Assembly (NCBI GenBank): GCA_937922045.1
Contig: CAKZXA010000037.1
Location: 85,613 to 149,612, forward strand
Reading direction: 5' to 3'
DNA length: 64,000 nucleotides
DNA from: an uncultured Acidimicrobiales bacterium
GTDB taxonomy: Bacteria > Actinomycetota > Acidimicrobiia > Acidimicrobiales > SZUA-35
The notes below the pieces were generated by a model. The model saw only the letters and a program-made list of their open reading frames with translations. It made no database searches and was not told the origin of the DNA. Made by a program: the position numbers and the translations under genes. This document shows positions 44,068 to 52,346 of this stretch, piece after piece; the stretch's first letter is position 1; every line of letters starts with the position of its first letter.

Positions 44068-46308
44068 TCAAGCTACAAGCACGGGTGGGTCGGGGTCGAC
44101 TTCATCCTCACGATGCTTGAAGGCGGTGGCCAACACGGCGGAGACTTCGTCGTCGGGTACGTCGAACCGGTAGGCGCGCCAGCGTTCGAAGGCGTTCACC
44201 TCCGAGCCTCGGGGTCGGCCGTAAAGACCGACGGGGCCGCCGCGATCCGGATCGATCCCAAAGAAGCGGTGTGCCTCCTCCTGCCCGTAGGTCTCGTCAT
44301 CGGAACGGTCATAGGGTAAGACAGCGTTGGATAGTATGCGCCCCGCATTAACCCTGCGATCCAAGTACCACACGATTGGGTCTTGGCCCTTGCGGTGGCG
44401 CGGCCGGAGGAAGGTCCAATCCATCTGGTTTGTCTCGAACTGGTTGACGAGATTGAGGAAGGAGCGCCGGGCCGACACCGTCTTTTGCCACTGGCTGATC
44501 CGTCGACTCTCGGCCGTTGTGGCTGTCAGCTCATCAGCGGTGCGGACCGTGAAAAGGTGGTAGCCGACGGCGGCGAGCCCGGCGAGCAGAACGAAGATTG
44601 CCCAGCGATAGCTGACCATCCACGAACCGATGGTTAGAGCGGCCAAACAGACAGCCGGGACCTCCCACTTGATGAACTGAAAGAGATTCCGGCGATGGTT
44701 TTGAGCTCGGCCAGAAGCTTCCTCGGCGACGGTGTATCCGGTCGTAAGCCGACGGACGAGCAGCTCGAAGGTGCGGAGCAGCCTGAGGTTGTCGGTCGCC
44801 ATCGAACGCGCCACTTCAGCTCGTTGAACCGGTCCGATGTCAGCGACCTGGGCCAGCTTGTCGGCTCGGTCGAGGTCTGTCAGATGGTCGAGTTCGGTGC
44901 GGTCGATAACATCCAGGTCAACCGGATCGAATCCTGTGTGTTCGCTCGAGGTCCCGGTGTGTTCGCTCGGGGTCATGGCCTCAACGTCGGTCCAGGTTGC
45001 GTCGATCGCGGCGCTCGTCGCCTTGCCGAAATCGATCAATGTCGCGATGCGAGCTTGTATCTCCGACTCGAGCGATTGTCGAGCGTGGTTGACCACATCG
45101 CCCGGATCGTCACGGAGAAGATCGTCGAGCATGTGCAAGCTGCGAGGGAATCGAAAGAAGGCTTGACGCGCCGATTCGACGGCGGCGAGCGGCTTGCCAG
45201 CGAGCACCTCGTTGTGACAGCGCTCGATGAAGGGCTCGGCATGCCAGCCGAGAAGCTTTGTTGCCTCGTCGGCTGCTTCCAAGGCGCCGAACTGTGTGTC
45301 GTCGAGATCATCACCGGCCACGGTCAGGTCTGTCTGTATCGCCAGACGACGAAGCGCCTTGGCCTTCACCAGTTGGGAGAAACCGTTGAGCGCCCTCGCC
45401 CGTGTTAGCGATACGCCGGCGATACCGGCGCGGCCGGCGTTTCGGTGATCGTGGTTGAACTGGACGGCGGCGACGTGAGCATGACTGGCCGCGGCTCTGA
45501 GCTCGTCGGGTGTTGTGGCCTGGGTGAGCAAAAGACGAGCAAGCCAGGTTCGCGCTTCAGCGTGTAGAGGCTGCAAATCGATAGCGCGATCGAGGTGGTG
45601 GACCATCATGTCATAGGACCTGATGGCGTAGGCTTTACATGCCTCATTCCATTCGTCTTGGGCCCTTCCGGTAAGAGAGCCAGCCTCCGCCTTGTGCTTG
45701 GGGCGTGGAGCACCCAAGACGCGACTGTCAAACCAGCCGAGTCGAGTGTCATGCCAGCGACCGCCGCGGGAAAACTGAATCTGCCGACCGATGCCGATCT
45801 TGTCGGCGAGCAGATCGTCGGTGTCGGCGCCGTAGGGTATCCGCTCAAGCCAATCGTTGACAGAGTCGGCAATCGTGCCCAGAGCAACATCCGGGTCCGT
45901 CGAGGCAAGGATGCCGACGGTGCTGACCCGATGGACGTTGCGAGCGAGTTCGGTCATTCTTGGCTCGTGGGTAACCCCTTCGAGGCGAAAAGGGAGGAGG
46001 TCGGTCCCTGTGGCATAGGCGTGCTCCCATTCGAGGTGAACGTAACTCTTCGACTCGCCATGGGGTACACCGCCGTAGCGCTCGCCGAGTAGCAGAATCA
46101 CGAGGTCGGCATCGTCGATATGGCTCCTCGATTCATCGAGGGAGCGATGGAGCCGAGCCTGACCATCATTGAGGTCGATTACCTCCAGATCGAAGGCGGC
46201 GGCGCATCGGTCGGCCAACGACCGTTGAATGGCGCGACGCAGCTGGCTGAACTCATCGAAGTTCGAGGCGACAAAAACGGTTGTGCCCCGGTCTGTCTCG
46301 CCTGCCAT
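44068..46308 (-). CDS. DUF4062-domain protein with TPR-like region and membrane helices
   Basis: A protein of about 746 residues. The first 100 residues match the DUF4062 pattern: TTVFVASNFDEFSQLRRAIQ, then SLDESRSHIDDADLVILLLG, ERYGGVPHGESKSYVHLEWE, and HAYATG. DUF4062 is a flavodoxin/TIR-like fold seen at the N-terminus of STAND-type signalling and defence proteins. Residues about 220-420 are helical and TPR-like (MVHHLDRAIDLQPLHAEART). Two hydrophobic helices near residues 560-610 (EVPAVCLAALTIGSWMVSYR) would embed it in the membrane, and a 140-residue cytoplasmic tail follows. No NTPase domain is present, unlike most relatives. The ATG at 46308 is chosen over a GTG at 46350. Confidence 0.65.
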   Translation of the reverse strand: MAGETDRGTTVFVASNFDEFSQLRRAIQRSLADRCAAAFDLEVIDLNDGQARLHRSLDESRSHIDDADLVILLLGERYGGVPHGESKSYVHLEWEHAYATGTDLLPFRLEGVTHEPRMTELARNVHRVSTVGILASTDPDVALGTIADSVNDWLERIPYGADTDDLLADKIGIGRQIQFSRGGRWHDTRLGWFDSRVLGAPRPKHKAEAGSLTGRAQDEWNEACKAYAIRSYDMMVHHLDRAIDLQPLHAEARTWLARLLLTQATTPDELRAAASHAHVAAVQFNHDHRNAGRAGIAGVSLTRARALNGFSQLVKAKALRRLAIQTDLTVAGDDLDDTQFGALEAADEATKLLGWHAEPFIERCHNEVLAGKPLAAVESARQAFFRFPRSLHMLDDLLRDDPGDVVNHARQSLESEIQARIATLIDFGKATSAAIDATWTDVEAMTPSEHTGTSSEHTGFDPVDLDVIDRTELDHLTDLDRADKLAQVADIGPVQRAEVARSMATDNLRLLRTFELLVRRLTTGYTVAEEASGRAQNHRRNLFQFIKWEVPAVCLAALTIGSWMVSYRWAIFVLLAGLAAVGYHLFTVRTADELTATTAESRRISQWQKTVSARRSFLNLVNQFETNQMDWTFLRPRHRKGQDPIVWYLDRRVNAGRILSNAVLPYDRSDDETYGQEEAHRFFGIDPDRGGPVGLYGRPRGSEVNAFERWRAYRFDVPDDEVSAVLATAFKHREDEVDPDPPVLVA
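44936..44974. repeat. 21-bp imperfect in-frame tandem duplication inside the DUF4062 gene
   Basis: GTGTGTTCGCTCG is repeated with a 21-base period (44936 and 44957), encoding SEHTG twice. The duplication keeps the frame. Confidence 0.65.
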
Positions 46309-46414
46309 TGCCGCCTTCGTTCCACCAAGGTTGCCGTCGCCGGTGGGCACCGGCGACTCTCGATCTTCTCAGTCTCTCACAGCCGAAGCGCCCGCGAAAG
46401 CGGAACGACAACAG

Positions 46415-47731
46415 CTAGAGGTCGTCGAGGCCTGAAAGATCGTCCGGCACGTCGAGTCCGGCCGCAGTGCCAGCGTCGTCGCCCATGCCGATGCGGGCCA
46501 ACCATAGACCAGGCGCATCCACTTCGGCCGCGGTCGGGAGATCGAGCTCGTCGGCCCAAAGACGAATCAGACCATCGTCTCCGGCACGGGCCACGACGCC
46601 GTTGATGAAGTCGGTGCCTCGGTTCAGGGTGCTTTCGTCGATTTCGAGGCCGAGCAGACGTTCCATGAATCGGTCGGCTGGGGCGACGTCGATCCATCGC
46701 TCGCGAATCCGCTCTCGGATCAGGGGGTGCGATGGAATCAGCGAGCTGCAGATCTGGTCGACGGTGTAGTCGACGAAGCCAAGGATCACGGCCACCAGCG
46801 CATCCAGCTGAGGAACGAGCAGGTCTTGAGCCGGTGATCGCATCATCGACAGAACCATGTCTGGATCGTTCATCACCGATGCCATCTCGTTCAAGCGAGA
46901 AGGATCACTCAGGTCGCCGAGCTGATCACGGATCATTTCCACGTTGGGTCGAAACGCCGACGCAAAATCCATGAGCAAGGCTTCAAGCCGCGACTTGACG
47001 TGGGGGACCGAAAGGGTGGCGTGGGCGGTTAACTCATGGATCAATACCCAAAGTCGGAGGTCGGGACTATCCACATCCCATTCATCGGCCTTCTCGTCGA
47101 TTGTCGACGGTATGACCAGCACGGTGTCGTCGGGACGCGGAATCGGAAGATCGTATTGGCCGAGAGCTCGTTGCCCTAGATGGCCGATCATCGAAGCCGC
47201 GCTACTCGAGACCAGCATGGGGCCGAGCGCAGCGAACATCTGAGCCATGAGCTGAGGTGGAAACAAGGAGGATGGGTCGAACCCAGCACTACCGAGTCCG
47301 TCGGCGTGCTGTTCCAACGATTCAGCCAGAGATTCGATATCGGCAGAGTCCGGCTCACCAGACCCGTATCCGGCACCGTCCATTTCTGTCTGCATACTAG
47401 AGGAAAGGGCCTGGCCGAACTCGTCGAAGAATCGTCGATAGGCCTCGACGCTCTTGGCGGCCCAGACCGCTCGAGTGACCGCCGATATTCGGGTGGACGG
47501 TGGGAGGCTGACGCCAATCGCGTTCGAGACCTGGAGCTCGGCAACCCGAGCGAGATCCTCAACCTGCATCCGCTGGATCGGATCAAGATTCGGCTCGGTG
47601 TTGTTGTTCGATGCGATTGCGGTGGCCATGTCGGCCGCTTGCTTCCACGGATCACGCCCTTGGGCCCCGCCAAGCAGGGCACTGAGGTCAAAGAAAGGAA
47701 ATTCGCCATCGGGTGGAATGGAACTGCTCAC
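46415..47731 (-). CDS. DUF2342/zincin-family protein with altered HExxH motif
   Basis: A 438-residue protein of the actinobacterial DUF2342 (zincin-like, coenzyme F420-biosynthesis-associated) family. The core shows FGQALSSSMQTEM, the LPIPRPDDTVLVIPSTIDE stretch and the expected protease helix LRLWVLIHELTAHATLSVPH. The family motif is HExxH; here it reads His232-Glu233-Leu-Thr-Ala-His237, so the second His is one residue late and position 236 is Ala. Zinc binding may be lost or shifted. No signal peptide. The start is a GTG at 47731, only 17 bases from the divergent epimerase start, so the two share a promoter region. Confidence 0.78.
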   Translation of the reverse strand: MSSSIPPDGEFPFFDLSALLGGAQGRDPWKQAADMATAIASNNNTEPNLDPIQRMQVEDLARVAELQVSNAIGVSLPPSTRISAVTRAVWAAKSVEAYRRFFDEFGQALSSSMQTEMDGAGYGSGEPDSADIESLAESLEQHADGLGSAGFDPSSLFPPQLMAQMFAALGPMLVSSSAASMIGHLGQRALGQYDLPIPRPDDTVLVIPSTIDEKADEWDVDSPDLRLWVLIHELTAHATLSVPHVKSRLEALLMDFASAFRPNVEMIRDQLGDLSDPSRLNEMASVMNDPDMVLSMMRSPAQDLLVPQLDALVAVILGFVDYTVDQICSSLIPSHPLIRERIRERWIDVAPADRFMERLLGLEIDESTLNRGTDFINGVVARAGDDGLIRLWADELDLPTAAEVDAPGLWLARIGMGDDAGTAAGLDVPDDLSGLDDL

Positions 47732-47748
47732 AAGGGCATCGTAGAGGA

Positions 47749-48801
47749 GTGAGCACCATTGCGGTTACCGGGGCATCGGGCGCTGTTGGCTCGAGGGTCC
47801 TGATCGAGCTGTCGAACTTGGCCTCCAACGGCTCCATCGACAGGGTTGTCGCCATCGACCGCCGAGCCGCCGATGACCTTGCAGACCTCCCGGGGATCAG
47901 CTTCAACCGCATCGATCTCACGACGACCGACATTGCCGAAACCATCGCCCGATGCGACACGATTGTTCACCTGGCCGAAGAACGTTCGAGTCGGCCGGGC
48001 AAGGCAGGAGACGATGAGGCACAGGCGCTCGCCCTGCTCGAGCGTGTTCTGCTGGCAGCCGAACTGGTCGAATGCCGCCACCTGGTGTTGTTATCGTCCG
48101 CTCTCGTCTACGGCGCCCATGCCGATAACCCGGTGCCGCTAACCGAATCGCAGATGGCTCGTCCTGTGGCCTCGCTGTCGTTGGCCATGGCCAAGGCTGG
48201 CCTTGAGCATCGGGCGACGAGGTGGGCCGAGGAGACCGGTTCGGGGCTGACGGTGCTTCGGCCAACAGCCACCCTGTCGGAGGGCGATTCGAGCTGGGTC
48301 GGCGCTGCCATTCGAGCGGCCGCCGCCATTCGCTCCGAAGGGATCGACCCCCCGATCCAGTTCCTGCACCACGACGATTTGGCCAGCGCGGTTGTTCTTG
48401 CCGCCACCCGGCGACTCGACGGGATCTACAACGTGGCCCCCGATGGATGGATCGGCGCCGAACTGTTTAGAGGCCTGCGAGGCGAGGCTCAGGTTCGGCT
48501 CCCGGAAAAGGCCAGCCGGTGGCGCCATCAGGTAGCCAAGACGTTGGCCGGCGGCTCCATGTTGGAAGGTCTGGAAGCCTACGTCACCTATCCCTGGGTC
48601 GTCGCCAACGACAAGCTACGAAACGCTGGTTGGGTTCCGAGCTATACGAACGCGGAGGCCTATGTCGCTGGCACGCCCGAACCGCTGGCAACATCGATCC
48701 GTCCTCAGCGTCGCCAGGAACTCGCCCTTGGCGTGGTTGGAGCTGTCGGTGCGGCCGCCGTCGGCGCGCTTGTTTGGTCAGCCCGCCGCGTCTTGCGCTA
48801 G
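47749..48801 (+). CDS. NAD-dependent epimerase/dehydratase (extended SDR)
   Basis: A 350-residue extended short-chain dehydrogenase. The N-terminal Rossmann motif is IAVTGASGAVGSRVLIEL (GxxGxxG), with an acidic residue after beta2 (VVAIDRR). The catalytic serine lies in LVLLSSALVYGAHADNPVPL; the YxxxK motif is not clear (SLAMAKAGLEH has Lys but no Tyr), so catalysis may be altered. A hydrophobic C-terminal stretch (LALGVVGAVGAAAVGALVWS) could anchor it to the membrane. The start is a GTG at 47749 that overlaps a GAGGAG-like site; the last 24 bases overlap the opposite-strand HtrA-like gene. Confidence 0.75.
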   Translation: MSTIAVTGASGAVGSRVLIELSNLASNGSIDRVVAIDRRAADDLADLPGISFNRIDLTTTDIAETIARCDTIVHLAEERSSRPGKAGDDEAQALALLERVLLAAELVECRHLVLLSSALVYGAHADNPVPLTESQMARPVASLSLAMAKAGLEHRATRWAEETGSGLTVLRPTATLSEGDSSWVGAAIRAAAAIRSEGIDPPIQFLHHDDLASAVVLAATRRLDGIYNVAPDGWIGAELFRGLRGEAQVRLPEKASRWRHQVAKTLAGGSMLEGLEAYVTYPWVVANDKLRNAGWVPSYTNAEAYVAGTPEPLATSIRPQRRQELALGVVGAVGAAAVGALVWSARRVLR

Positions 48802-50121
48802 CCGCCCCGCGGTCAAGGCGACGGCGACCATAGAATCGTCTCGTTTGGCCGTGACGTCCAGGAGGCTTCCTGGTTTGGACGACTGGATCGTGGCCGTGAG
48901 GTGATCGGCGTCGGTGATGGCCACCCCATCGATAGCAACGATGTGGTCGCCAGGAAGGAGTACGTTGTCGGCTGGCCCGGCGGGTACGACGGTTTTAACC
49001 ACCGCTCCGGCTGGTTCGACCTCCTCGGCCTCGATCCCAAGCCAGCCGCGTTCGACAACGCCGTGCGCATGGAGCTGCGATGCCACCGCTCGCAGATCGG
49101 CGATGGGCATGACCGTGGTCAGGAACGAGTCGGTCTGGACCACCATGCCAACGACTTCTCCTTTGGGCCCGAGGAGAGGAGCACCAGCCAGGTTGGGGCG
49201 AAAGGGTATGGTGGTCTGATAGAGCCCGAACAGCCGAACGTCGTCGAGGGTCGAGGCGTTCAGGTCGATGTTGGACACGATGCCGCACCCATCGTTGGCG
49301 TCGTCGCTGGCCGGGCCGGTCATGTGGGCGGCGCAAACAGCATTGGCGTATTCGACCGTGGCCTCCGAAGGAAGTGGCTGTGCAGCGTCGTAGGTCGGCG
49401 CGTCGTCAGGTTCTGGCGCTAGCAGGGCCACATCGGACATCGAGTCGGCGGCCACCAGGTTGAAACGCCGCGGTCCGGCTGGCGACGAGGCGTAAACGAT
49501 GGTTGCTTCGCCGAGTGCTGTTCGACTGGTTACGGCGAGTAGGTCGGGTGTGCCGATGAAGGTGATCGTTGCCAGCTGTGCCTCTTCGCTGCGAGCGGTT
49601 CGGTAGATCGGCCAGGCTGCATCCCAACCGGCAGCCAGGGTGATATCGCCCCGAAGGCGTTCGAGCCCATTGGCGGTATCGGCCAGGAGCTCCTGAGGCC
49701 CGAGGCCAGCAGCCGCTGCGGCCAGTTGCTGACGGAGGTCGATGCCTTGGTCGGAATCGGTCGCCTCGCCTGGCCCCTCGGGGTTCGATCCTGAGGCCGG
49801 CTCGGTTTGTCCAGCAGTGCGTGGGCTGGGGAGTGATGTTGGGAGGCGGCTGCCGGCTTGCGCTCGCTCGTCGGGTGTTAGCTTGACCTCGGCTCCTCCG
49901 ACGGCCACGGCGAACAGGGCAGCAGCGACGAGGACACAGGTGCCGATCATGGCGGTTGGCCAAACGAGTAGGGTCCCAGCGGCTCCCGGAGATCGAGTTG
50001 TCTCGGTCGGCGATAGCCCAACGTTCGCCGACGCTCCCAACTCCGATGGATGACGCCAGGCGCGGCTCGACGGATCGGGGAGTGGACCGAAGTGTCCGTC
50101 ATCGCCGTCGTCTTCGAACAT
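48778..50121 (-). CDS. HtrA-like trypsin/PDZ protein, likely pseudoprotease
   Basis: A 447-residue membrane-anchored protein. It starts with an acidic cytoplasmic segment (MFEDDGDDGHFGPLPDPSSR), one transmembrane helix (AMIGTCVLVAAALFAVAVGG), a trypsin-like domain and a C-terminal PDZ domain (RGWLGIEAEEVEP, then GPADNVLLPGDHIVAIDGVA). The catalytic Asp region is present (DSMSDVALL), but the Ser motif GNSGGP is replaced by NLAGAPLLGPKGEVVGM, so the nucleophile is missing. It probably binds peptides without cutting them. The start ATG at 50121 is chosen over an upstream frame. It is convergent and overlapping with the epimerase gene, and divergent from moaE. Confidence 0.75.
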   Translation of the reverse strand: MFEDDGDDGHFGPLPDPSSRAWRHPSELGASANVGLSPTETTRSPGAAGTLLVWPTAMIGTCVLVAAALFAVAVGGAEVKLTPDERAQAGSRLPTSLPSPRTAGQTEPASGSNPEGPGEATDSDQGIDLRQQLAAAAAGLGPQELLADTANGLERLRGDITLAAGWDAAWPIYRTARSEEAQLATITFIGTPDLLAVTSRTALGEATIVYASSPAGPRRFNLVAADSMSDVALLAPEPDDAPTYDAAQPLPSEATVEYANAVCAAHMTGPASDDANDGCGIVSNIDLNASTLDDVRLFGLYQTTIPFRPNLAGAPLLGPKGEVVGMVVQTDSFLTTVMPIADLRAVASQLHAHGVVERGWLGIEAEEVEPAGAVVKTVVPAGPADNVLLPGDHIVAIDGVAITDADHLTATIQSSKPGSLLDVTAKRDDSMVAVALTAGRLAQDAAG

Positions 50122-50204
50122 CACCGCCCAAGAGTACAGCGGAGCTGCTGTGCTTTGCCCGCGGGCCGCACGAGGTATCGGGGACAGAGCGGTACGCTTG
50201 AGGC

Positions 50205-50681
50205 ATGCCAGGCATGACGCCACCAGAAGACAGCGATGATTGGACCGGCTTGGCCAGCGATGTCTTGCCGGTGAACGAAGCCTCCGCATGGGTCGTTCAG
50301 CCCACGTGTGGAGCCGTCGTCGTGTTCACCGGTACCGCTCGTGATCATTCCGTTGGCCGTGAGGGCGTTACCCGCCTTGAATACGAGGCCTATGAAGAGC
50401 AGGTCGTGCCCCGCCTTGATGAGTTGGCGGAAGCGGCCCGGTCGCGTTGGCCTGCTATCGGCCGGATCGTTCTGCTCCACCGAATTGGTAAGGTGCCGCT
50501 GACGGAGGCTGCCGTTGTGGTGGCCGTCTCGGCCCCACACAGAGCTGAGGCTTTCGAGGCTGCACGTTTCGGCATCGACACACTCAAGGCCACGGTTCCG
50601 ATCTGGAAAAAGGAAGACTGGTCGGAAGGCTCAAGCTGGGGACGCGAGGCCCAGCACATCGTCGACGTCGACCAGGTTTAG
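50205..50681 (+). CDS. moaE: Molybdopterin synthase catalytic subunit MoaE
   Basis: A 158-residue MoaE. It converts cyclic pyranopterin monophosphate to molybdopterin using sulfur from MoaD. The family stretches are VVFTGTARDHSVGREGVTRL, LEYEAYEEQV, HRIGKVPLTEAAVVVAVSAP, HRAEAFEAARFGIDTLKATV and the catalytic lysine region PIWKKEDWSEG. No moaD or other moa gene is adjacent. The start ATG at 50205 is followed by another ATG at 50214; the SD favours neither strongly. Confidence 0.93.
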   Translation: MPGMTPPEDSDDWTGLASDVLPVNEASAWVVQPTCGAVVVFTGTARDHSVGREGVTRLEYEAYEEQVVPRLDELAEAARSRWPAIGRIVLLHRIGKVPLTEAAVVVAVSAPHRAEAFEAARFGIDTLKATVPIWKKEDWSEGSSWGREAQHIVDVDQV

Positions 50682-50683
50682 GT

Positions 50684-51361
50684 TCAGCTCCGGTTCAACC
50701 GTTGTCGGCCGTGGGGGGGCTCGCTCTCGGTCGTGCCGATATCGGTTGGACCCACCAAGTCTTCTGCGGCCTGACGTACCTGCCAGTCTCTATCTCCGAG
50801 AGCAGCCTCAAGAGCCGCGTCCACCTCGGGCCCTTCGAAGGGGGCGAGGGCGAGCGTTGCCCGCCGCCGCACGGTGGCGATGTCTTCGGCCGCGGCCAGG
50901 ATGGTTTCGAGTCCAGCTCCAAGGGCCCCTAGGGCGGCGACAGCGGCCTCCCTGCACAGGGGGTCGCCATGGTGAAGGGCTTGCTCTTCAAGCAGTCTGA
51001 CAGCGTCTTGTTTTGGAACACCGGCGAGGTCGAGCTCGCCTAAGGCGAAGGCGGCGACTTCAGCCAGGTCAGCGTCGGATGTGACCTCGGAATCTTCGAG
51101 ATCGGATCGTCCACCGTTTTTCGACAAAAATTCTGTGAGGCGCTTGGCCAGGTCGACACCGTCGGAGCGACGAGCGGCTAGCTGGATGGCGCGGTATCGA
51201 ACAGAAGCATCAACATCGTCTAAGAAGGTCCGCAGAGTCGCCAAATCTAGGGCATCGGCCCGATCGGCTGCGGTCAATGCGGAGGCTCGAACCGCGGGGT
51301 CGGGTGAGCCCAATCCCTCGTTGATCGTAGGAAGGTCTCGTGCATGTCCAGCGATGGCCAT
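50684..51361 (-). CDS. HEAT-repeat protein
   Basis: A protein of about 225 residues made of helical HEAT-like repeats (DPAVRASALTAADRADALDL, DASVRYRAIQLAARRSDGVD, LCREAAVAALGALGAGLETI, VRRRATLALAPFEGPEVDAA, DWQVRQAAEDLVGPTDI). Such repeats usually serve as protein-protein scaffolds. No enzymatic motif. The N-terminus begins at the ATG at 51361; an upstream ATG at 51382 would add seven residues. It ends three bases after moaE on the opposite strand. Confidence 0.75.
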   Translation of the reverse strand: MAIAGHARDLPTINEGLGSPDPAVRASALTAADRADALDLATLRTFLDDVDASVRYRAIQLAARRSDGVDLAKRLTEFLSKNGGRSDLEDSEVTSDADLAEVAAFALGELDLAGVPKQDAVRLLEEQALHHGDPLCREAAVAALGALGAGLETILAAAEDIATVRRRATLALAPFEGPEVDAALEAALGDRDWQVRQAAEDLVGPTDIGTTESEPPHGRQRLNRS

Positions 51362-51488
51362 GCTTCGACAAGTATGTGTCAAAATTGTTACTTTTCTTTC
51401 ACCGACTAGTCTGGGAAGCTGGAACTGCTCAGGGCGATGTTGACGCGTCTTATGGCCGCCACCGTTGAGCTACGAGCAGAATCTTTCT

Positions 51489-51545
51489 GGCAAGAAACAC
51501 AGGCAAGAAACACAACTGTAGTCAATGAATCTGTAGTCAATGAGC
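51489..51545. repeat. Two adjacent short tandem duplications (13 bp and 15 bp units)
   Basis: GGCAAGAAACACA is duplicated at 51489-51501 and 51502-51514. Directly after, CTGTAGTCAATGA with two further bases is duplicated at 51516-51530 and 51531-51545. They lie in the 5' region of the hypothetical gene at 51585. Confidence 0.85.
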
Positions 51546-51584
51546 CGTGAAGCCATGGCGACTACAGGACCTAAGGGAGCAACC

Positions 51585-51995
51585 GTGTCACATATGGTCA
51601 TTTACCGGGGTGCCGATGGCAAGCCGGGTTATCACCAGACGGACGACATTCACGATGCTGTCAACTTCGTCGAGCAGATGCGCAATGAGGACGGGGTGGA
51701 GCACGCGAGAATCTTCCGCCTGGAAGAGGTCGTGTTCCAATACCGCCCTTACTACCGCGTCGAGCTGGCCGGCATCGGGGAGGCCGATGGTGGCGAGACG
51801 CTTGCCGGCGAGTCCAATGGTCAGCCCGTTGTCGCCTTGACCGACGAGGCCGACGGCGCCTCAGCCGCTGAGTCCAACGGATCAGCACAGGCCATGGCCG
51901 AGATGAACGGTGGCTCCGGGGTTGATGTGGTCGACGCCGATGTTGGTGCTGAAGTCAGCACAGGTGGCGACAAAAAGGGCCTCTTCGGCCGCTAG
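51585..51995 (+). CDS. Conserved-looking hypothetical protein
   Basis: A protein of about 136 residues. The first 70 residues look conserved (MVIYRGADGKPGYHQTDDIH, DAVNFVEQMRNEDGVEHARI, FRLEEVVFQYRPYYRVELAG); the remainder is Ala/Glu/Ser/Gly-rich and disordered, ending in DKKGLFGR. I do not recognise a domain. GTG at 51585 is preferred because GGGAG lies five bases upstream; an ATG at 51540 lies within a tandem repeat. No membrane segment. Function unknown; it lies upstream of a Lon/PDZ protease on the same strand. Confidence 0.65.
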   Translation: MSHMVIYRGADGKPGYHQTDDIHDAVNFVEQMRNEDGVEHARIFRLEEVVFQYRPYYRVELAGIGEADGGETLAGESNGQPVVALTDEADGASAAESNGSAQAMAEMNGGSGVDVVDADVGAEVSTGGDKKGLFGR

Positions 51996-52106
51996 ACGAT
52001 CCCGCTTCGTCGGTCGGTTGATCGACACCACGGCCTGACCGCTAGGCGTTCAGGCAACGAGCCATCACCGTCGCTTAAGGCTCCGTCAGAGGTGACGGAA
52101 CAGGTC

Positions 52107-52280
52107 TTAGGCGATTGCGCGTTCCACCAAAAACACCATCATCAAGGCGGTGAGGGTTACGAGGGCGGCCAAAACGATTCCCACCAGGATTACTATTGTG
52201 CCTAGGCTGAACACAGCAGTTATCCGACGCCATAGGGGGGTCCGTACCGAATGGGAAGATTGAGGAGCTGCCGGAGACAT
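52107..52280 (-). CDS. Small single-span membrane protein
   Basis: A 57-residue protein: a Ser/Pro-rich basic N-terminus (MSPAAPQSSHSVRTPLWRRI) and a long hydrophobic helix (FSLGTIVILVGIVLAALVTL, LTALMMVFLVERAIA). A start at 52280 is chosen with a weak AAAGA site. It is divergent from the Lon/PDZ gene starting at 52347. No known family; it may be a stand-alone membrane peptide. Confidence 0.5.
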   Translation of the reverse strand: MSPAAPQSSHSVRTPLWRRITAVFSLGTIVILVGIVLAALVTLTALMMVFLVERAIA

Positions 52281-52346
52281 AGGTCTTTCGTCGGCCTTTC
52301 GGGGAAAAAAGTAGCTTGATCCAAGAAATAGTCCGATAGGAGGACG

